Positions 1 to 21,003 of a stretch of 64,000 nt of DNA are shown here, one piece after another. The translations under genes were made by a program, and so were the position numbers. Where the stretch lies: assembly GCA_960531495.1 (NCBI GenBank), contig OY482848.1:12779565-12843564 (forward strand). The letters are read 5' to 3'. The notes beneath the pieces were generated by a model. It was not told the origin of the DNA and did no database searches. It was given only the letters and a program-made list of their open reading frames with translations. How positions within the stretch are numbered: position 1 is the stretch's first letter; each line of letters begins with the position of its first letter. The stretch comes from Zeus faber. Taxonomy: Eukaryota; Chordata; Actinopteri; Zeiformes; Zeidae.

Positions 1-205
1 TGTTGCTGTGCATCACTACCGTAAAGTATGTATGATGTGATGAACTGGCAATCTGGCCAGAAGTGATGGCAAGATGATGGTGTGCGATACACAAAATAAT
101 TGATAATTTGTGTGAGAGAGTGTGTGATTCACAAATAATGTGTCCCATATATATGAGTGTGAGCAAAATCGTTCATCCTCTCATTGCTTTAATCCTTCTC
201 TCTAG

Positions 206-1860
<1,655 letters not shown>

Positions 1861-4340
1861 AGACGCCAGCGGGGAGCGCCGGCGGGGGGAGAGAACGGGA
1901 AGGATGAACGACGGGAAGGATGAACGACGGGACGGTTCTCGGAGTCCATTACGTCCACATGTGTGGATTTGAGAAAGGGGGCCGTCGTGTGGGTGTGCAA
2001 GGCCCAGCGAAGGTGACCAAGATATAACTGATCCTTCCCCTCACCTCTCCTCCTTACGGACACTGGCGATGCCACGAGCAAATCAGGGACGGAAAGACGA
2101 GGCCAAAGGGAGAGCAGCTTCCTGAACCATATATCACTCTCCCCGTTTGCCTCAGTGCCTTGAGTAGATGTCCATGAAGACTACTGAATAGTTGCGATAG
2201 CGGGCCACATGAAGATATGTACCTGGGGAAAGGTAGTCTCCAATCCATTAAGTGAAGCATCACACTTTTGGGACACTTTGCGACACCCGCCCCACGCCCA
2301 GACACCGGCAGAGCCGTGGAAAGCACGTCACACCTCGTTCGCAGGGCGGTTTTGCATTCCACCTTTTTTTTTTTTTTTTTTTTTTTTTTTTGTTTTTTGT
2401 TTTTTGTTTTTCTTCAGTCAACTCTGCCTTTCCATATGCGTGTGCATACTTCTCACAATGTTTAAAAAAAAAAACGAGGAAAAAAAAAAAAACAACGGAC
2501 TAGCAAAATTAATAGTGATGATTTGGGATCTGATTTTTTTTTTTTTTTTTTTTTTTTTCTTTTATATAAATACACGTTTACACTTTGTTATTTTTAAAAG
2601 ACGAACAGCTGGGCACCGAGTTGTAGTTGTTCTCACAATTCAATTCCCCCGTTGACTGCTTTGACTGTTTAGCGACTTCGGATAAACGCGTGCAATCCAT
2701 ACATCAGTGGTGCTTTTGGAAAAGAAGTAATATACTTTCCTTAAATGTGGAATCATCTAAATTAGTCTTTTCCATGAAGCACTTTAATTAAATGAAGGAG
2801 CCGTGTGTAATTTGGGTGTGTTCTTTTCTCTATGCGGGGAAAGCTCAGACGCCAGCAAACATTGATCATAGGCAATAACATCCCTTCTGCAAGTAAATAC
2901 AGAGTCATCCAGCTCCTGGTTTCGTCTTCTTTGAATGGTAAATAATGATTTATGTTTATAATCTGCAGGTTGAACATACTTAACAAAAACAAGGTAACCG
3001 CCTCCTGTATCAGATGTTCAATGTAGTGTGGCAATGGACTGTAAAATTGAGTGTAATATTTAATGACAAATTATAACAAAGGTTTATTCAATTAACAGCA
3101 CTGACTTGTTTTTTTTTTATTATGGTTGCGAACACACTGAAACACCATATAAACATTGAAATACAACATTTCATTTGGCAGATAACTTTTACGACATTGC
3201 ATGGTTGCTGTGAATGGTTCCTGTCGTATGAATGCATAATAAAATAAGCAAGCATGGTGTTCATGGGCTCTGGAATCCAGACCAAACACTGTATTGTCAA
3301 ACAAAAAAAAATCTTTACACACACTAAAGGAAAACCAATGAAAACCAGTATGTTCATTTTAATCAATCTAAATAATCTACACTTGGGAAGGAGTGTTCCC
3401 TGTCAAGTGTTCCTGTTTTTTTTTATTGCCAATCTGAGGCCAGTTGGCTGGCACGCTATGTCCTTGGATTATGGCCGTGTGAAGCCCTTTGAGAGTGTGA
3501 TTGTGAGTAAGGCTTACACAAACACACTTGATATACACACAATTTAAAGGCACAGCCAGTAACATTGAGTGAGTGTGTGTCTCCCTCAGCATCCAGAGGC
3601 AATTTCCTCACAGCCGCCCAATTTCCATCTTCATCTCACATTTTAGCCTGTGGGACTGATGGTGATTTGACTGTTTGCAATTCAATGGACAATGACACAA
3701 GGTTTGGAAAAAATAACAATGTCGAGCTTTCATGTGTATATGTTCAGAGAACCAGAGCTGCCGTTTACCCCTTGTTGTGCGATTGGACATTGGTTCATAA
3801 GGGATAGCTTTTCCTATTTAGCTGTGTCTGTCTGTATAATTATACCCAGACATCAGATAGCATTAAAAACAAACAAACTTTATCCATCTATTATCCCGAG
3901 ACCAAGACATTATAAAGATGCCATAACGGCAAGGACTCGAGTAGATGCCCCCAAAAAGCTTATTACAATGACTTTTTTTCGCCTATATACTATCATGTTC
4001 ACTGTGAAATGTACTATTATGGCTTTTAGTCGATAAATAAGTTGATATCTAATCCGCTTGACCTTGAGGGTTATTCGATTTGGAATAAAAGTAGTCACTA
4101 AACCACTAAGTCGTATTAACCTCGAGTTTGTCCTCTTTTTATATACTGTATATGAACCTGGCATCAACAACATCATTTTTTCAATGTTGTTTTTCATGAA
4201 TATTTAAAAAAAATCAGCTATGGACTACATTATTTTTTTCAACATTATTATTATTATTATTATTATAATTATTATTATCATCTTTTTAATGACGATTAAT
4301 AATTGTACCGGCCATCGACTAGATCTGGCATCTGCCTTTT
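1861..4340 (+). other. pi4k2a 3' UTR and spacer
   Basis: No gene is recognised. The stretch holds the pi4k2a 3' UTR of unknown length, a 28-base poly(T) run at 2364-2391, a second T run near 2536-2558, and A/T-rich spacer with (ATT)n around 4243-4268. In human, AVPI1 and MARVELD1 lie in the equivalent gap. Nothing here resembles either. Confidence 0.5.
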
Positions 4341-4369
4341 CTGCAATCTACTCATCAGCCTGGATCCGA

Positions 4370-4663
4370 TGATCCCGGAAGTGTAGTCGGGGCTAATGCG
4401 GCGGTAGCTGCGCCAGCCGCCCAAAACAAGTCTCTCCCGAGGGAGCAACTTTCATACGTTGCGACTTTTTGCTTTTTGTTTTTACACGGTGACGTTTTAA
4501 AAGCTACCTGCCGATGCGGGAGACCGGAGAGCTGCCACGCGGAGGCCGGTCGGAGGGTTTGAGGAGCTGATTCCGGAACGTCCTCCTCCGTTAGCGGATG
4601 ATATCGGTCGGACTGCTTCGCCACGGCTTTTGTCAGCATCGCCTTATCCAACAAATTAAACAG
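4370..4663 (+). promoter_or_regulatory. zfyve27: Probable zfyve27 promoter and noncoding first exon
   Basis: This CpG-richer stretch lies upstream of the first coding exon of zfyve27. A good donor, CAG|gtgaat, follows position 4663, which fits a noncoding exon 1 spliced to the acceptor at 5557-5559. The transcription start was not located, so the left edge is a guess. Confidence 0.4.
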
Positions 4664-4824
4664 GTGAATTCAGGGGGGTGTCGTAGAGACACCTTGCTAT
4701 ATTGCAGTGTTGTCCAAACCGTCTTTATACAACTTACCTGTCGGCTGTAGGCGCTGGTATTTGCTGTGTTGACATATGAGACCAGAAGCAGACGCAGTCC
4801 TACTTCTGGCGCCGGTGTCGTGCC

Positions 4825-5208
4825 AAAAGGGGATCGTCCGCCAAAAAGTGATCGCCGTCCGCTGGGCGACCGATAATATGTCAAATAAATCCCTCATGAA
4901 CAAGATCAGGTCATTTTGAGGCACAAAAAAAACCTTTCAGTCACAAGGTAGGGGCTGCAATCACTTTATGGCAGATGAGAAACTGCATTTTACGGTCTGG
5001 GAAGTGCAAAACTGCCTTTTAGGAGTTGTATTGTCCCTTTAAATGTATTTCAAATGGTAGCAAGGACTGGGTGGGCAACAGTCGTCAAAATATAACCTTC
5101 ATAAATTGAACCAAGTTATTTGGATTCATAAATAACCTTTCGGTGACCGACCAGGTAGGTGCTGCAATCACTTCATGGCAATCCGTCTTTGGCGGACGAT
5201 CACCTTTT
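4825..5208. repeat. Short inverted repeat in zfyve27 intron 1
   Basis: The 23 bases at 4825-4847 recur inverted at 5186-5208 with two mismatches (core GATCGTCCGCCAAA). Between them, 4935-4975 and about 5138-5182 are similar in direct orientation (both contain GCTGCAATCACTT). It is probably a decayed small foldback element. Confidence 0.45.
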
Positions 5209-5439
5209 CTTTTCTTGCTTATTGTAATTTATTGTTTTCTCTCATGTTGCTTATTGTTAAATTGTTAATTGTCAAAACAAACGATATATTTTTCATGTAT
5301 GTAAGCATGCACCATTTCCACATGTTGACCGTGTGAATTTTATTTTATTGTTTGTTTTTTTGTATATTGTCACATTAATCTATGTTAATACATCTTTAGG
5401 TTAATTGTCTATTGCAAAGTTTTTTCTTACTTTATTATT

Positions 5440-5510
5440 GTTATTATTATTGCCTATTGTTTTGATGCGAGCTGCTGTAACTGCAATTTCCCTACAGGGA
5501 TCAATAGAGA

Positions 5511-5550
<40 letters not shown>
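5440..5550 (+). mobile_element. LINE 3' end fragment with (ATCT)n tail
   Basis: Sequence of the type GCTGCTGTAAC...TTTCCCTACAGGGATCAATAGAG runs straight into (ATCT)n at 5513-5550. This layout is typical of 3' ends of 5'-truncated teleost LINE copies that finish in a simple-repeat tail. It ends just before the acceptor of the first coding exon of zfyve27. Confidence 0.5.
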
Positions 5551-5551
<1 letters not shown>

Positions 5552-5575
5552 ATTTTCAGAGTATCTACCAGTAGG

Positions 5576-12862
<7,287 letters not shown>

Positions 12863-13728
12863 AAAAAGAAACCCAAGACATCCATCAGTCTTGCCTGCCA
12901 GCGGAAAGTTGTTTACTGTTCCCTTTCCTCTCCCAACAGCCTTCCGGAACCAAAACCCTTTAATCTACTTTTTCCGATTGCATACATGTTTTGGTCCTTG
13001 CGCTGCTGTACAAGGTGAAGAGATTGAGACCTGCTAACCCCAACTGTTACTGTACAACCCCTCCTGTATAATCCAGCCTTGAGTGTGTGGAGGTTTTTAT
13101 GAACATGTGTAGGGAGCGGCCTCCTGGTCCCTCCGTGCCACAGACTGGACCTCGCGGAGGTCTGTGTTATCTTTAGGACCTTGGCTTTTTCTTCTGCTGA
13201 GCAGAGGAATAAAAAAAAAAAAAAAAGAAACAAAGACACAGGCTGGTTTGTAGCAGGCGAAGTCAGCCAGTGTTTGGTAAAACATGCTGTTACCTGCGTT
13301 GTTTATTCACCTTCTTCACTCAATGTCTTTAACGTTGTCTCGGTTTCTCAAACTCATTCCAGTGTAGCGATTCAGTTGTACTGTAATGCAAGCAGAGGTT
13401 TGGTGTTACTGTGTTAGAACCGAAAAAAAAGTGGAGTGCAGAGGGAAAGTTGTTTTTATCACAATTTAAAGACGGGTGATTGTAATTGTTTCCTATGCTT
13501 TTATTGACATCCACATAACTTCTTATTGTGAAATGTTTTTCTGATTCTAATGTATTTAATTTAAAACCCCCGAGAATGTTGATGGATGTACTGAATTGTT
13601 TGTTGCTGAAAAATCATAATTTAAAAAATACGAGACTTAATGAGGGTTAGTGAAATCAATATTGTTCTATGTTTTCCTTTTGCTCAGGCAGTTTCCTTTT
13701 TTAGTGACGTTGCTGGCTTCCACCTGAA

Positions 13729-13734
13729 AATAAA
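13729..13734 (+). promoter_or_regulatory. zfyve27: Poly(A) signal of zfyve27
   Basis: AATAAA lies 867 bp after the zfyve27 stop codon. The next gene's promoter begins about 300 bp further on, so this is the likely 3' end. Confidence 0.6.
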
Positions 13735-13967
13735 CGTTGAAAAATGACACCGTGGCGCCTACGCTGATTGTTGAAACTCTGAAATTTACAGACAGCCTAA
13801 TACAGCCCAGTTCGACAGCCACTAAGCATAACTAACTAATTAAGTAATAATCTGAAATAATGAACACTAATAATAGTATTATTTTTAATAGTATTCTTAT
13901 AATTGTTAAGAATTATTACATTAATACGTAGTAAATAAATTAACTTTTACAAAACTTTAAAATGAAT

Positions 13968-13968
<1 letters not shown>

Positions 13969-14017
<49 letters not shown>

Positions 14018-14022
14018 CGCGC
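13969..14022. repeat. (GT)n(GC)n tract upstream of golga7b
   Basis: Alternating purine-pyrimidine GT repeats pass into GCGCGCGCGC just before the golga7b promoter. Such DNA favours the Z form, which is general knowledge and not shown here. Confidence 0.85.
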
Positions 14023-14038
14023 GGTGATGGCCCGCCCT

Positions 14039-14052
14039 CCGTGACGTCACGG
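14039..14052. promoter_or_regulatory. golga7b: Palindromic CRE in the golga7b promoter
   Basis: CCGTGACGTCACGG is a perfect 14-bp palindrome around the full cAMP response element TGACGTCA. It lies about 98 bp upstream of the golga7b ATG in CpG-rich sequence. Binding by CREB/ATF factors is inferred from the motif. Confidence 0.6.
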
Positions 14053-14149
14053 ACCGCCTCTCATGCCGCCCCCACCCCCCCAATCCCCTCTTCTGGTCAT
14101 TAAATCGGTGTCAGTGCAGGGACTCGTCCCTACAGCCACGGATGGCAAC

Positions 14150-16714
14150 ATGGCGACCGAGGTGAGAATTTGTCTTGTTTATTATGTTTATTGTATTTCG
14201 CCAAAAGAGTAGCGTTTAGGATCCTAGAGTACAGCAATCTGACACGGTGTATTAGATCACCGCACTGAAAAATGACGACGATATCCTCAATTCGAGCTAT
14301 TCCAATTTGATGCAGAGCAGAGAGGGCTTCTACTCCTGTCCGGGTAATCTGCACATAATTGCAAAAATATAAAAGTAATGTATGACTGCATGCGTCGGCC
14401 ACGGTCCGTGGGAACGCAAAGGGGGGGGGGGGCACAAACTGGACGATTATGCGGAGGACCGAAGATCTATGTTTTGTGTCCGTTAATCCCGTGGAAGGAC
14501 ACCACTGCCCGTGGACCGCACCGCGTTCAGCACCACGGACAGCGATCACGGCGCGTCACGGCTGTTGCTGCTCCGAGGCCTCACACCTGGATCCGCTCTA
14601 TTATTATTTAAATATGATATTATCATCAAAAGTTACCTTCAGTCCTTCAGCACGTTTACATACTGGGAAACATTTCAGCCAGTCTACTGTAACCCCCGTT
14701 CTGCCAGTAGTTCAAGACTAATAGTTATAATATAGTCCTTCAATATTACTTTTATTACTAATAATATAGTCCTTCAATATTACTTCTATTACTTATTATA
14801 TAGTCCTTCAATATTACTTCTATTACCTATAATAGTCCTTCAATATAACTTCTACTACCAATAATATAGTCCTTCAATATTACTTCTACTACCAATAATA
14901 TAGTCCTTCAATATTACTTCTATTACTAGTAATAAGAGTCCTTCAATATTAGTTTTAGTACTACAATTTAGTGTAATATTTACTTCTATTCATCAAATGT
15001 ATTTTTTACTGTTTATTATTATTAGTAGTAGTTGAGGCATTGCTATTTGATTGCCTGCATGTTGTGTATGAAAGGTGCTAAACAAATAAATTATTGTTAT
15101 TATTATCTACTATACGCACAGATTGATTGGTTGTGAACTGTCCTGAAAGATTGTCCCATCACTGTCGAGAGAGGGAGAGGGAGAGAGAGAGGGAGAGAGG
15201 ATAGTATGTCCATCACTGGGCTTGGATCCAAGAGGCAACAAGGCCCAACCGTGTCCAGACAAAAAGTGATTGATCGCCCGCGTCCTGCTTCTCCCGTATC
15301 ACGCCCTGCCCCTGGGGGGGTCCGCCGCGCTAAGCGCTGTTTGCACACACCACCAGCGAGCCGGCGAAGTGACAGAGAGAGAGACGGAGGCCTGGGCAAA
15401 CACCCAATGTTGCCTCTTTTCAGGCACCCTGGAGGTACCGATCTGCATCAGCTTTGCGTTTGAACGTGTCGTTATGTCGGGGTGTCCTTAGTTCCACAAC
15501 CTGCAGGAGCTGCGGCACAGCGCCTCGCTGGCCAACAAGGTGTTCGTGCAGAGGGACTACAGCGAGGGCACCACCTGCAAGTTCCAGACCAAGTTCCCCT
15601 CCGACCTGGAGAGCAGGGTGAGGAAGGAACCGCCCGCACGACTGCGATTTAAGTTCTTGCATTTCTCCGAGTCTGCTCGTACTCAAGTGTCACTCGTGTG
15701 ATTCAAACAGGTCTGTTGTTTCTCAGAACCTCTCATCTCTATGGAGCACTGTGTTGAGGCCACACTTGAAACAATGTTCTCGAAATATGATTCAATTCCG
15801 ACCTTCATATGAATTGCCTATTTTATTTTATTTGAATGTCACCATTTGCTAAATCTGCTGATTAATCATTTGGTTTTGGCTCAAATGATCAACATAGACA
15901 TAATGCCTAGTAGTATATAGTATATTATACTGTAGATATGTCTACTGTTTATGCTCCGTAGGTACATTATTTACCAAGTACGTGAGTATTGTCATGGTAG
16001 CTCTGAGTGCGAGGGGATGCTAGTTTCTTCTTGTTTTATATACGAACTATGTGTTTCATTTCAGACTTTGTGACTCGGTGGGAGCCGAATTCCTCCATCC
16101 CAGAAAGCCGGGCGTGTTTTACCCACATATTAAAAGCGTTGCATGCATGGCTGTTCACAGATAGAGAGGGCACTGTTTGAAGACACCGTGAAGACCCTGA
16201 ACAACTACTACGCCGAGGCAGAGAAAATCGGAGGCCATTCATACCTGGAAGGGTGTGTGGCCTGTGCTACAGCCTACCTCATTTTCCTCTGCATGGAGAC
16301 CCGCTACGAGAAAGTAAGGCCGTTGGGGAAAGATAAGACATTTTGTCCGTTAACACTGCGTTACATCACATCATGTAATTTAGCAGACGCTAAAGCAGAC
16401 TTAGTCACAGTATCAAACCAGCCGTATGTCACAGACGGCTTAACCTTCTCTAAAAACAAGCAGTACTAGTGGAGTTAGAGACAGTATGTTGAAAAGAGAT
16501 GCTCATGGGGTGGAGGCGCCAGACCTTAGAAATCCATTTCGGTTACATGCAACGCCTCGACTTTTTTTTAAACGCTCTCTTATTTGTGTGCGTCAGGTGC
16601 TGAAGAAGATCGCCAAGTACATCCAGGAGCAGAATGAGAAGATCTACGCACCCAGGGGGCTGCTCATCACAGATCCCATCGAGAGGGGAATGAGGGTCGT
16701 ATCCTCTGTCCTTG

Positions 16715-16791
<77 letters not shown>

Positions 16792-16928
16792 TACGTTGCC
16801 GTACAGCACAGTACCCGCTTGGTCCCTGACAGCTGTTTCATAAGATCGAGATTTCCATCTACGAGGACCGGGGTTCCAGCGGCTCCAGCTCAGGAAGCAG
16901 CTCCACGTCCGGCAGCACCGCCCGATGA
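14150..16928 (+). CDS. golga7b: Golgin subfamily A member 7B
   Basis: Coding exons 14150-14161, 15492-15617, 16161-16313, 16597-16698 and 16845-16928 give 158 aa ending in TGA (16926-16928). The protein belongs to the GOLGA7/Erf4 family, small acylated accessory subunits of DHHC palmitoyltransferases (GOLGA7B pairs with ZDHHC5). Family landmarks are [20 protein letters not shown], the [20 protein letters not shown] helix, the cysteine-containing [16 protein letters not shown] segment, and [16 protein letters not shown]. The start [16 protein letters not shown] and the Ser/Gly-rich tail after IYEDR identify 7B rather than GOLGA7. The ATG at 14150 was chosen over the ATG at 14142, because only the former stays in frame through the first splice. 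Confidence 0.95.
14731..14945. repeat. 34-bp minisatellite, about seven copies
   Basis: Units of about 34 bp containing TAGTCCTTCAATATTACTTC are repeated head to tail about seven times with small changes in golga7b intron 1. Confidence 0.9.
16718..16790. repeat. (GT)n filling half of golga7b intron 4
   Basis: About 72 bp of GT repeat within a 146-bp intron (16699-16844), beginning some 20 bp after the donor. Confidence 0.95.
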
Positions 16929-17108
16929 CTGCACCTCCCCCCTCGGGCCACGTCCCTTTGATCACCCAACACCCCCGAGATCCGCCCGGAGAACCTACTG
17001 TAGGAACACCCGTTGCAACGCTTAGCGTATCCATCCACTGGGTATGTTCACAAAAACTGTGTTGCTTCCACGCAGAAAGGACAATGTGCTCCCCACCCTG
17101 AACTCACC

Positions 17109-17607
17109 ACTTGAAGGATAGGTTTGCTGTTTTACAACCTGGGCGTCGTTAAAATGGTGGTTCCCATCATTTATAACCGTTTATAGCACAACATCCAACG
17201 CTTTTACATAAAGAAACGTACTGCCCTGCTGCAGCTTCTCACTCTGCTTAATGCAGTCAAAGCACCTTAAAACATGTTTAATCTCTTTTTCAACAATGGG
17301 AAACACACGTTATAGTCACGCATGAGTGTTTTTTTTTCTGAACGTGTTTTGAATAGTAGTAATATCAAATTCAGAACTACTTTTTGCAATTGCCGGCGTA
17401 CATCTGGAGCATAACGTCGGGCCGGACTTTTTTAAGGCTTTAACGTTACCCCGCTGGACTGAATTTAAACAGAGTGAGAAGCCGCAGCAGTCTGTGGTGA
17501 GTGTCTCAATAGTGAAGAGTTCAGCGAGGTTGTCAACAGTTGTAAATGATGGGAACCACCATTTTACTGAAGGCCCGGGTTGAAAAAGGGCGAAGCTATC
17601 TTCTCCA
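17109..17607. repeat. Inverted-repeat element in the golga7b 3' UTR
   Basis: A 24-base block at 17150-17173 (core TGGTGGTTCCCATCATTTA) recurs exactly in inverted orientation at 17543-17566. Weaker matching extends outward on both sides (CAACCTGGGC versus CAACCCGGGC; ACTTGAAGGATAG versus ACTTGGAGAAGATAG). The span contains no ORF of note. It is a MITE-like or foldback element lying in the probable 3' UTR of golga7b. Confidence 0.65.
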
Positions 17608-18573
17608 AGTCGCTCTGGTGTTTTGTCGAGGTACAAGTGCTTCAAACACCGGGACCCAAGTTGCATTTCAATTTAGAACCTTTCAGTTCTCGACCCTTTT
17701 TGTGAACATACCGTCACTAGCTTTCCTCTCCTCCTTTTGAGTCACCGCACCAGTGTTATCTGCCAGGGAGAAGAAGACGAGGAAAGGGAGAAGGCAAGCT
17801 TTGAAGCGGGAATAGAAGCGTCTAGCGGGATAAAAACCTCATACCTCAACCACCGCAGCTGCTCTGCACCTGGCATCCCAGCCGCGACCTGTTATACCGC
17901 GCACACCTAGCAGCCCCGTCTGTCGCCGGGGCAACGGGCCACGCGGCCCTCGCTCGCGTCAAAGATTCCGGCCCCGCCGGCGGATCCCCTCTCAAAGCTT
18001 TGAAACGAAACCCACGTGAGCACGGGAGTGATTCGTGGCCGAAGCCGCTTTTTAATGCGAAAAAAGACGTCGCCTGGGTCTCCAGGCAGGTATTACGAAA
18101 TGTTTCGATGACGTGGAAACGTCTTGACCAGGGTCCAGCGCGGCGCGGTGCGGCCTGGCACCGGACCATCTGCTTACGTCGCGGAGGTAGTGCGTCAGCC
18201 GATCCACGTCCGCCACGTCACTACGTAACATGTCGGTCGTATGCGTCTCACTCGGCTTCGGTTCCACTCGCTGCACGCGCACACACACACACACACACAC
18301 ACACAGGTCCGCGGACCCGAACCCTCCTCGGTTTGACTGAGCGAAGCGGCTCTTCCTAAATGTTGATTATGCAAAGACGCTGTACATGGAATGTAGCGGA
18401 CGGTGGGGAGTGAACGAGTCTTCCTCGGTTTCACCCGTTGCGTCGGAAATCCACAACCACGACTTTTTTCCTTTTTAGCCGTACGAGCCTCCAAAGAACC
18501 ATTACTGCCAAAATTTTGCCCCGTAAATGTGAACGTGTATTTTATTTTTAGTGACTAACTGTATTTGTGCAAA

Positions 18574-18579
18574 AATAAA
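18574..18579 (+). promoter_or_regulatory. golga7b: Poly(A) signal, golga7b
   Basis: AATAAA lies 1.65 kb after the stop. A second AATAAA is at 18648-18653. I saw no good signal earlier in the UTR. Confidence 0.5.
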
Positions 18580-18857
18580 GAACACATTTTCATACTGTTT
18601 GTTGATTTAATACACCAAAATGTGCGTTGTGTGTGTGTATGGCAACGAATAAATACTGCTTCATCACAACCGCATGAAGCTCATTTGTTTTTCATTCTCC
18701 ATAGTATTGTGTAATACTTGAACTATCAGTTTGATTTCGGTTACATTCTTTTGTACCATATAGACAATGAAGTTTCTTTGGTTTTAGGAGTGGATTAAGG
18801 ATTATGTTTCTTATATTATTAATAACACATGGATATTTACACATTTCCTAACAATCA

Positions 18858-19130
18858 TGTGCTGTGGGGATGGTGTGGTTTGAGCAGCCACACCTGACCT
18901 GGATCCAGGTAACTGGTGGACCCAGGATCAGTGTGGCTGCATACCTGTTGCTCATTGGTTGGTCTAACAAGCAACAGGATAAAACTCCCAACCCCACACA
19001 CACACTCAGGAGAGAGGAGCCCTGTCCTGACACATGTTATCTGCTCCTGGGCTAATGCCAGCTGGCCCACCCTCTACAATAAACTGGTGTTTACAACCCC
19101 GTCTTCTGTGCCCGAGGTCCCTGAACACGC
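18858..19130. repeat. Hairpin-bearing dispersed repeat, copy A
   Basis: Contains a stem GCAGCCACACCTGA / TCAGTGTGGCTGC at 18884-18940, followed by GGTCTAACAAGCAACAGG and a short CA run. A second copy lies in inverse orientation at about 53860-56312, where it is split by a LINE. The two-copy comparison shows it to be a dispersed family. The class is unknown. Confidence 0.65.
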
Positions 19131-19174
19131 CACTTGGTTGGCGCGTGGTAGGAGGATCTGCCACAAATCATAAT

Positions 19175-19509
19175 TTAAAGGTGCAGCGTGTAAAATTTAG
19201 TGGCATCTAGCGGTGAGGTTGCCGACAGCAACCAACTGAATACCCCTTCCGATGGCGGTGCAACATGGTGGCCCTCCGTGGAAGAGACGGTGGCTGCGAA
19301 ACTCACAAAAGGCTTGTCCGTTCTGGACGAGTAGAAGAAACATGGCGGCCTCCGTGGAGCATACCCACTCACTATGCAACGGCTCCTTCTAAGGTAACGC
19401 CAACACAACGATTCTTATTTTCATGGGATTATACACTAATTAAAACATACTTCAATGAATGAACGGGCTGCCAAGTCTGTTCTGTAAATCCTACATACTG
19501 CACCTTTAA
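19175..19509. mobile_element. Teleost MITE with TTAAAGGTGCAG termini
   Basis: TTAAAGGTGCAG at 19175-19186 is mirrored at 19498-19509, with imperfect similarity to about 25 bp. The interior GCATCTAGCGGTGAGGTTGC is a sequence I recognise as widespread in teleost genomes. The element is 335 bp and non-coding. Confidence 0.75.
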
Positions 19510-19569
19510 GCAAAATATTTAACTTTACAACATAAACCACAGTGAATTTTTGTATATAATAATAACTAT

Positions 19570-19915
19570 AACATATGCACTTGACGGCACATATCTGTAT
19601 ATACAAATAGCCTATCCTGTATACAGAGCTCTATTCCCTTTACTTCTATTTTGTACCCCCCCTTTGTATATCCTTTTGAGTCTTAATTAATTTTTATTTT
19701 ATTTTATTTAGATTATTCTATTCACTAGCTGCATTACGTTTTAGTAATCAGTTTCAGTTAGTTAGCGAGATAGGAATTAGGCTAGCTATTATGTTCAGTT
19801 TATAACTTACTGTGCATAATCTCTGGGTGCGTTACAAAGACATTTCACTGCATATATGTATGAACGTATGTACAGTATATGTATGTGACAAATAAACCTC
19901 TTAAATCTTGAATAA
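19570..19915 (+). mobile_element. 5'-truncated copy of the L2-type LINE (3' UTR only)
   Basis: The block CACATATCTGTATATACA...TTTCACTGCATATATGTATG...TATGTGACAAATAAA...AATCTTGAAT matches the 3' UTR and tail of the LINE at 53924-56222. Only the last 350 bp or so are present, and it ends in (AAT)n. Confidence 0.75.
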
Positions 19916-20848
19916 TAATAATAATATATCCTGGGGGTAATTTAATCACATGCCCTCCCTGAGAGTACAATTCTGTGATACATTCAACTGGATATTATGT
20001 AATATGATTCAGGTTAATACTGGTGTAGTTAATAATTGAATTTAAAACATTAATAATCAATGTTGTTATAGCCGGATCCAGGTTCCAGCTTCCAGGTTTT
20101 CTGACCATCTACTGCAGCGCAACAACCAGGAAGCCATTGTCAAGAGGTGATTAAATAGAGGTTTCATTAAAAAATAAAGAAGACCAGTAATACAGCGTAA
20201 TGTCTGGAAATTCAGGCCTGAAAGCCCAAGGTGGCTCCTTGAAAGTTTACAAAGTTGGTTGAAATATGGTTAAAAAAAAAAACAAATGGTGAATGTATAT
20301 GTATAGTGGTCATTTTTTCACTATGACAAAAAATGGTTATCTAAGAGTTATTGACCCATAGCGCTAGACTTGTCATTCCATGAAGAATGGTAGTGACATT
20401 TCTGAATGCTTCTAACCTTGGGATAGAGGCAGAGTTGGAGCCTTTTGTAAGATGGGAGTCACGGCTGCACAGATGACAGAAGAATAAGCAAGAAGTAGGA
20501 TGGAGGAAAAACAGATCAGTTGGGTGACCAGGAGTTCAGACGAGCAGCATAACGATAAACTGTGCAGGCAAGACAGTTGTGAAAATAAACTCATCATTCT
20601 GCCATACGTGCGGTGGGGGTTTTATAGTTATATAAGCTTATTTGTATTAGCTCAACACACTAACATAATTAAACATCCTTGGAGACCCAGACCCTGCAGT
20701 CGACCTCAGCTGTTGCAGCTGTGGTCCAAGTCTTGTTTGTCTGAGAGGAATAACAGAGCGGATGGGCTGGTTTGTTTAAAGGGCTGGTAGTAAGAGGGCC
20801 ATTTATGCCATAATAAGCGGACACAGCCACTATATTAATTAAAAGGGG
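19916..20848. other. Spacer between golga7b and crtac1
   Basis: No gene or RNA recognised; A/T-rich unique-looking sequence. In human, SFRP5 lies between ZFYVE27 and GOLGA7B. No SFRP-like exon was seen anywhere in this window. Confidence 0.4.
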
Positions 20849-20854
20849 TTTATT
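20849..20854 (-). promoter_or_regulatory. crtac1: Possible poly(A) signal of crtac1
   Basis: TTTATT on the + strand reads AATAAA on the minus strand, 150 bp past the proposed crtac1 stop. Confidence 0.4.
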
Positions 20855-21003
20855 CAGGGTATCTGGGCAGCACAAAGACAACCTTAATCCAGAAGCTAAC
20901 TGCTAATTACATAGCCCAACTACTCACAGAGTAAAGAAAATGACAAGGGGTGGTCTTCAAAAAATCGCAGTCCAAGGTTTAAAACCACTGCATTCCATTT
21001 CTT

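Noticed and set aside
4355-4924. Minus-strand open frames upstream of zfyve27
   Set aside because: They fall in the GC-richer promoter and first-exon area. No family resemblance and no splice partners.
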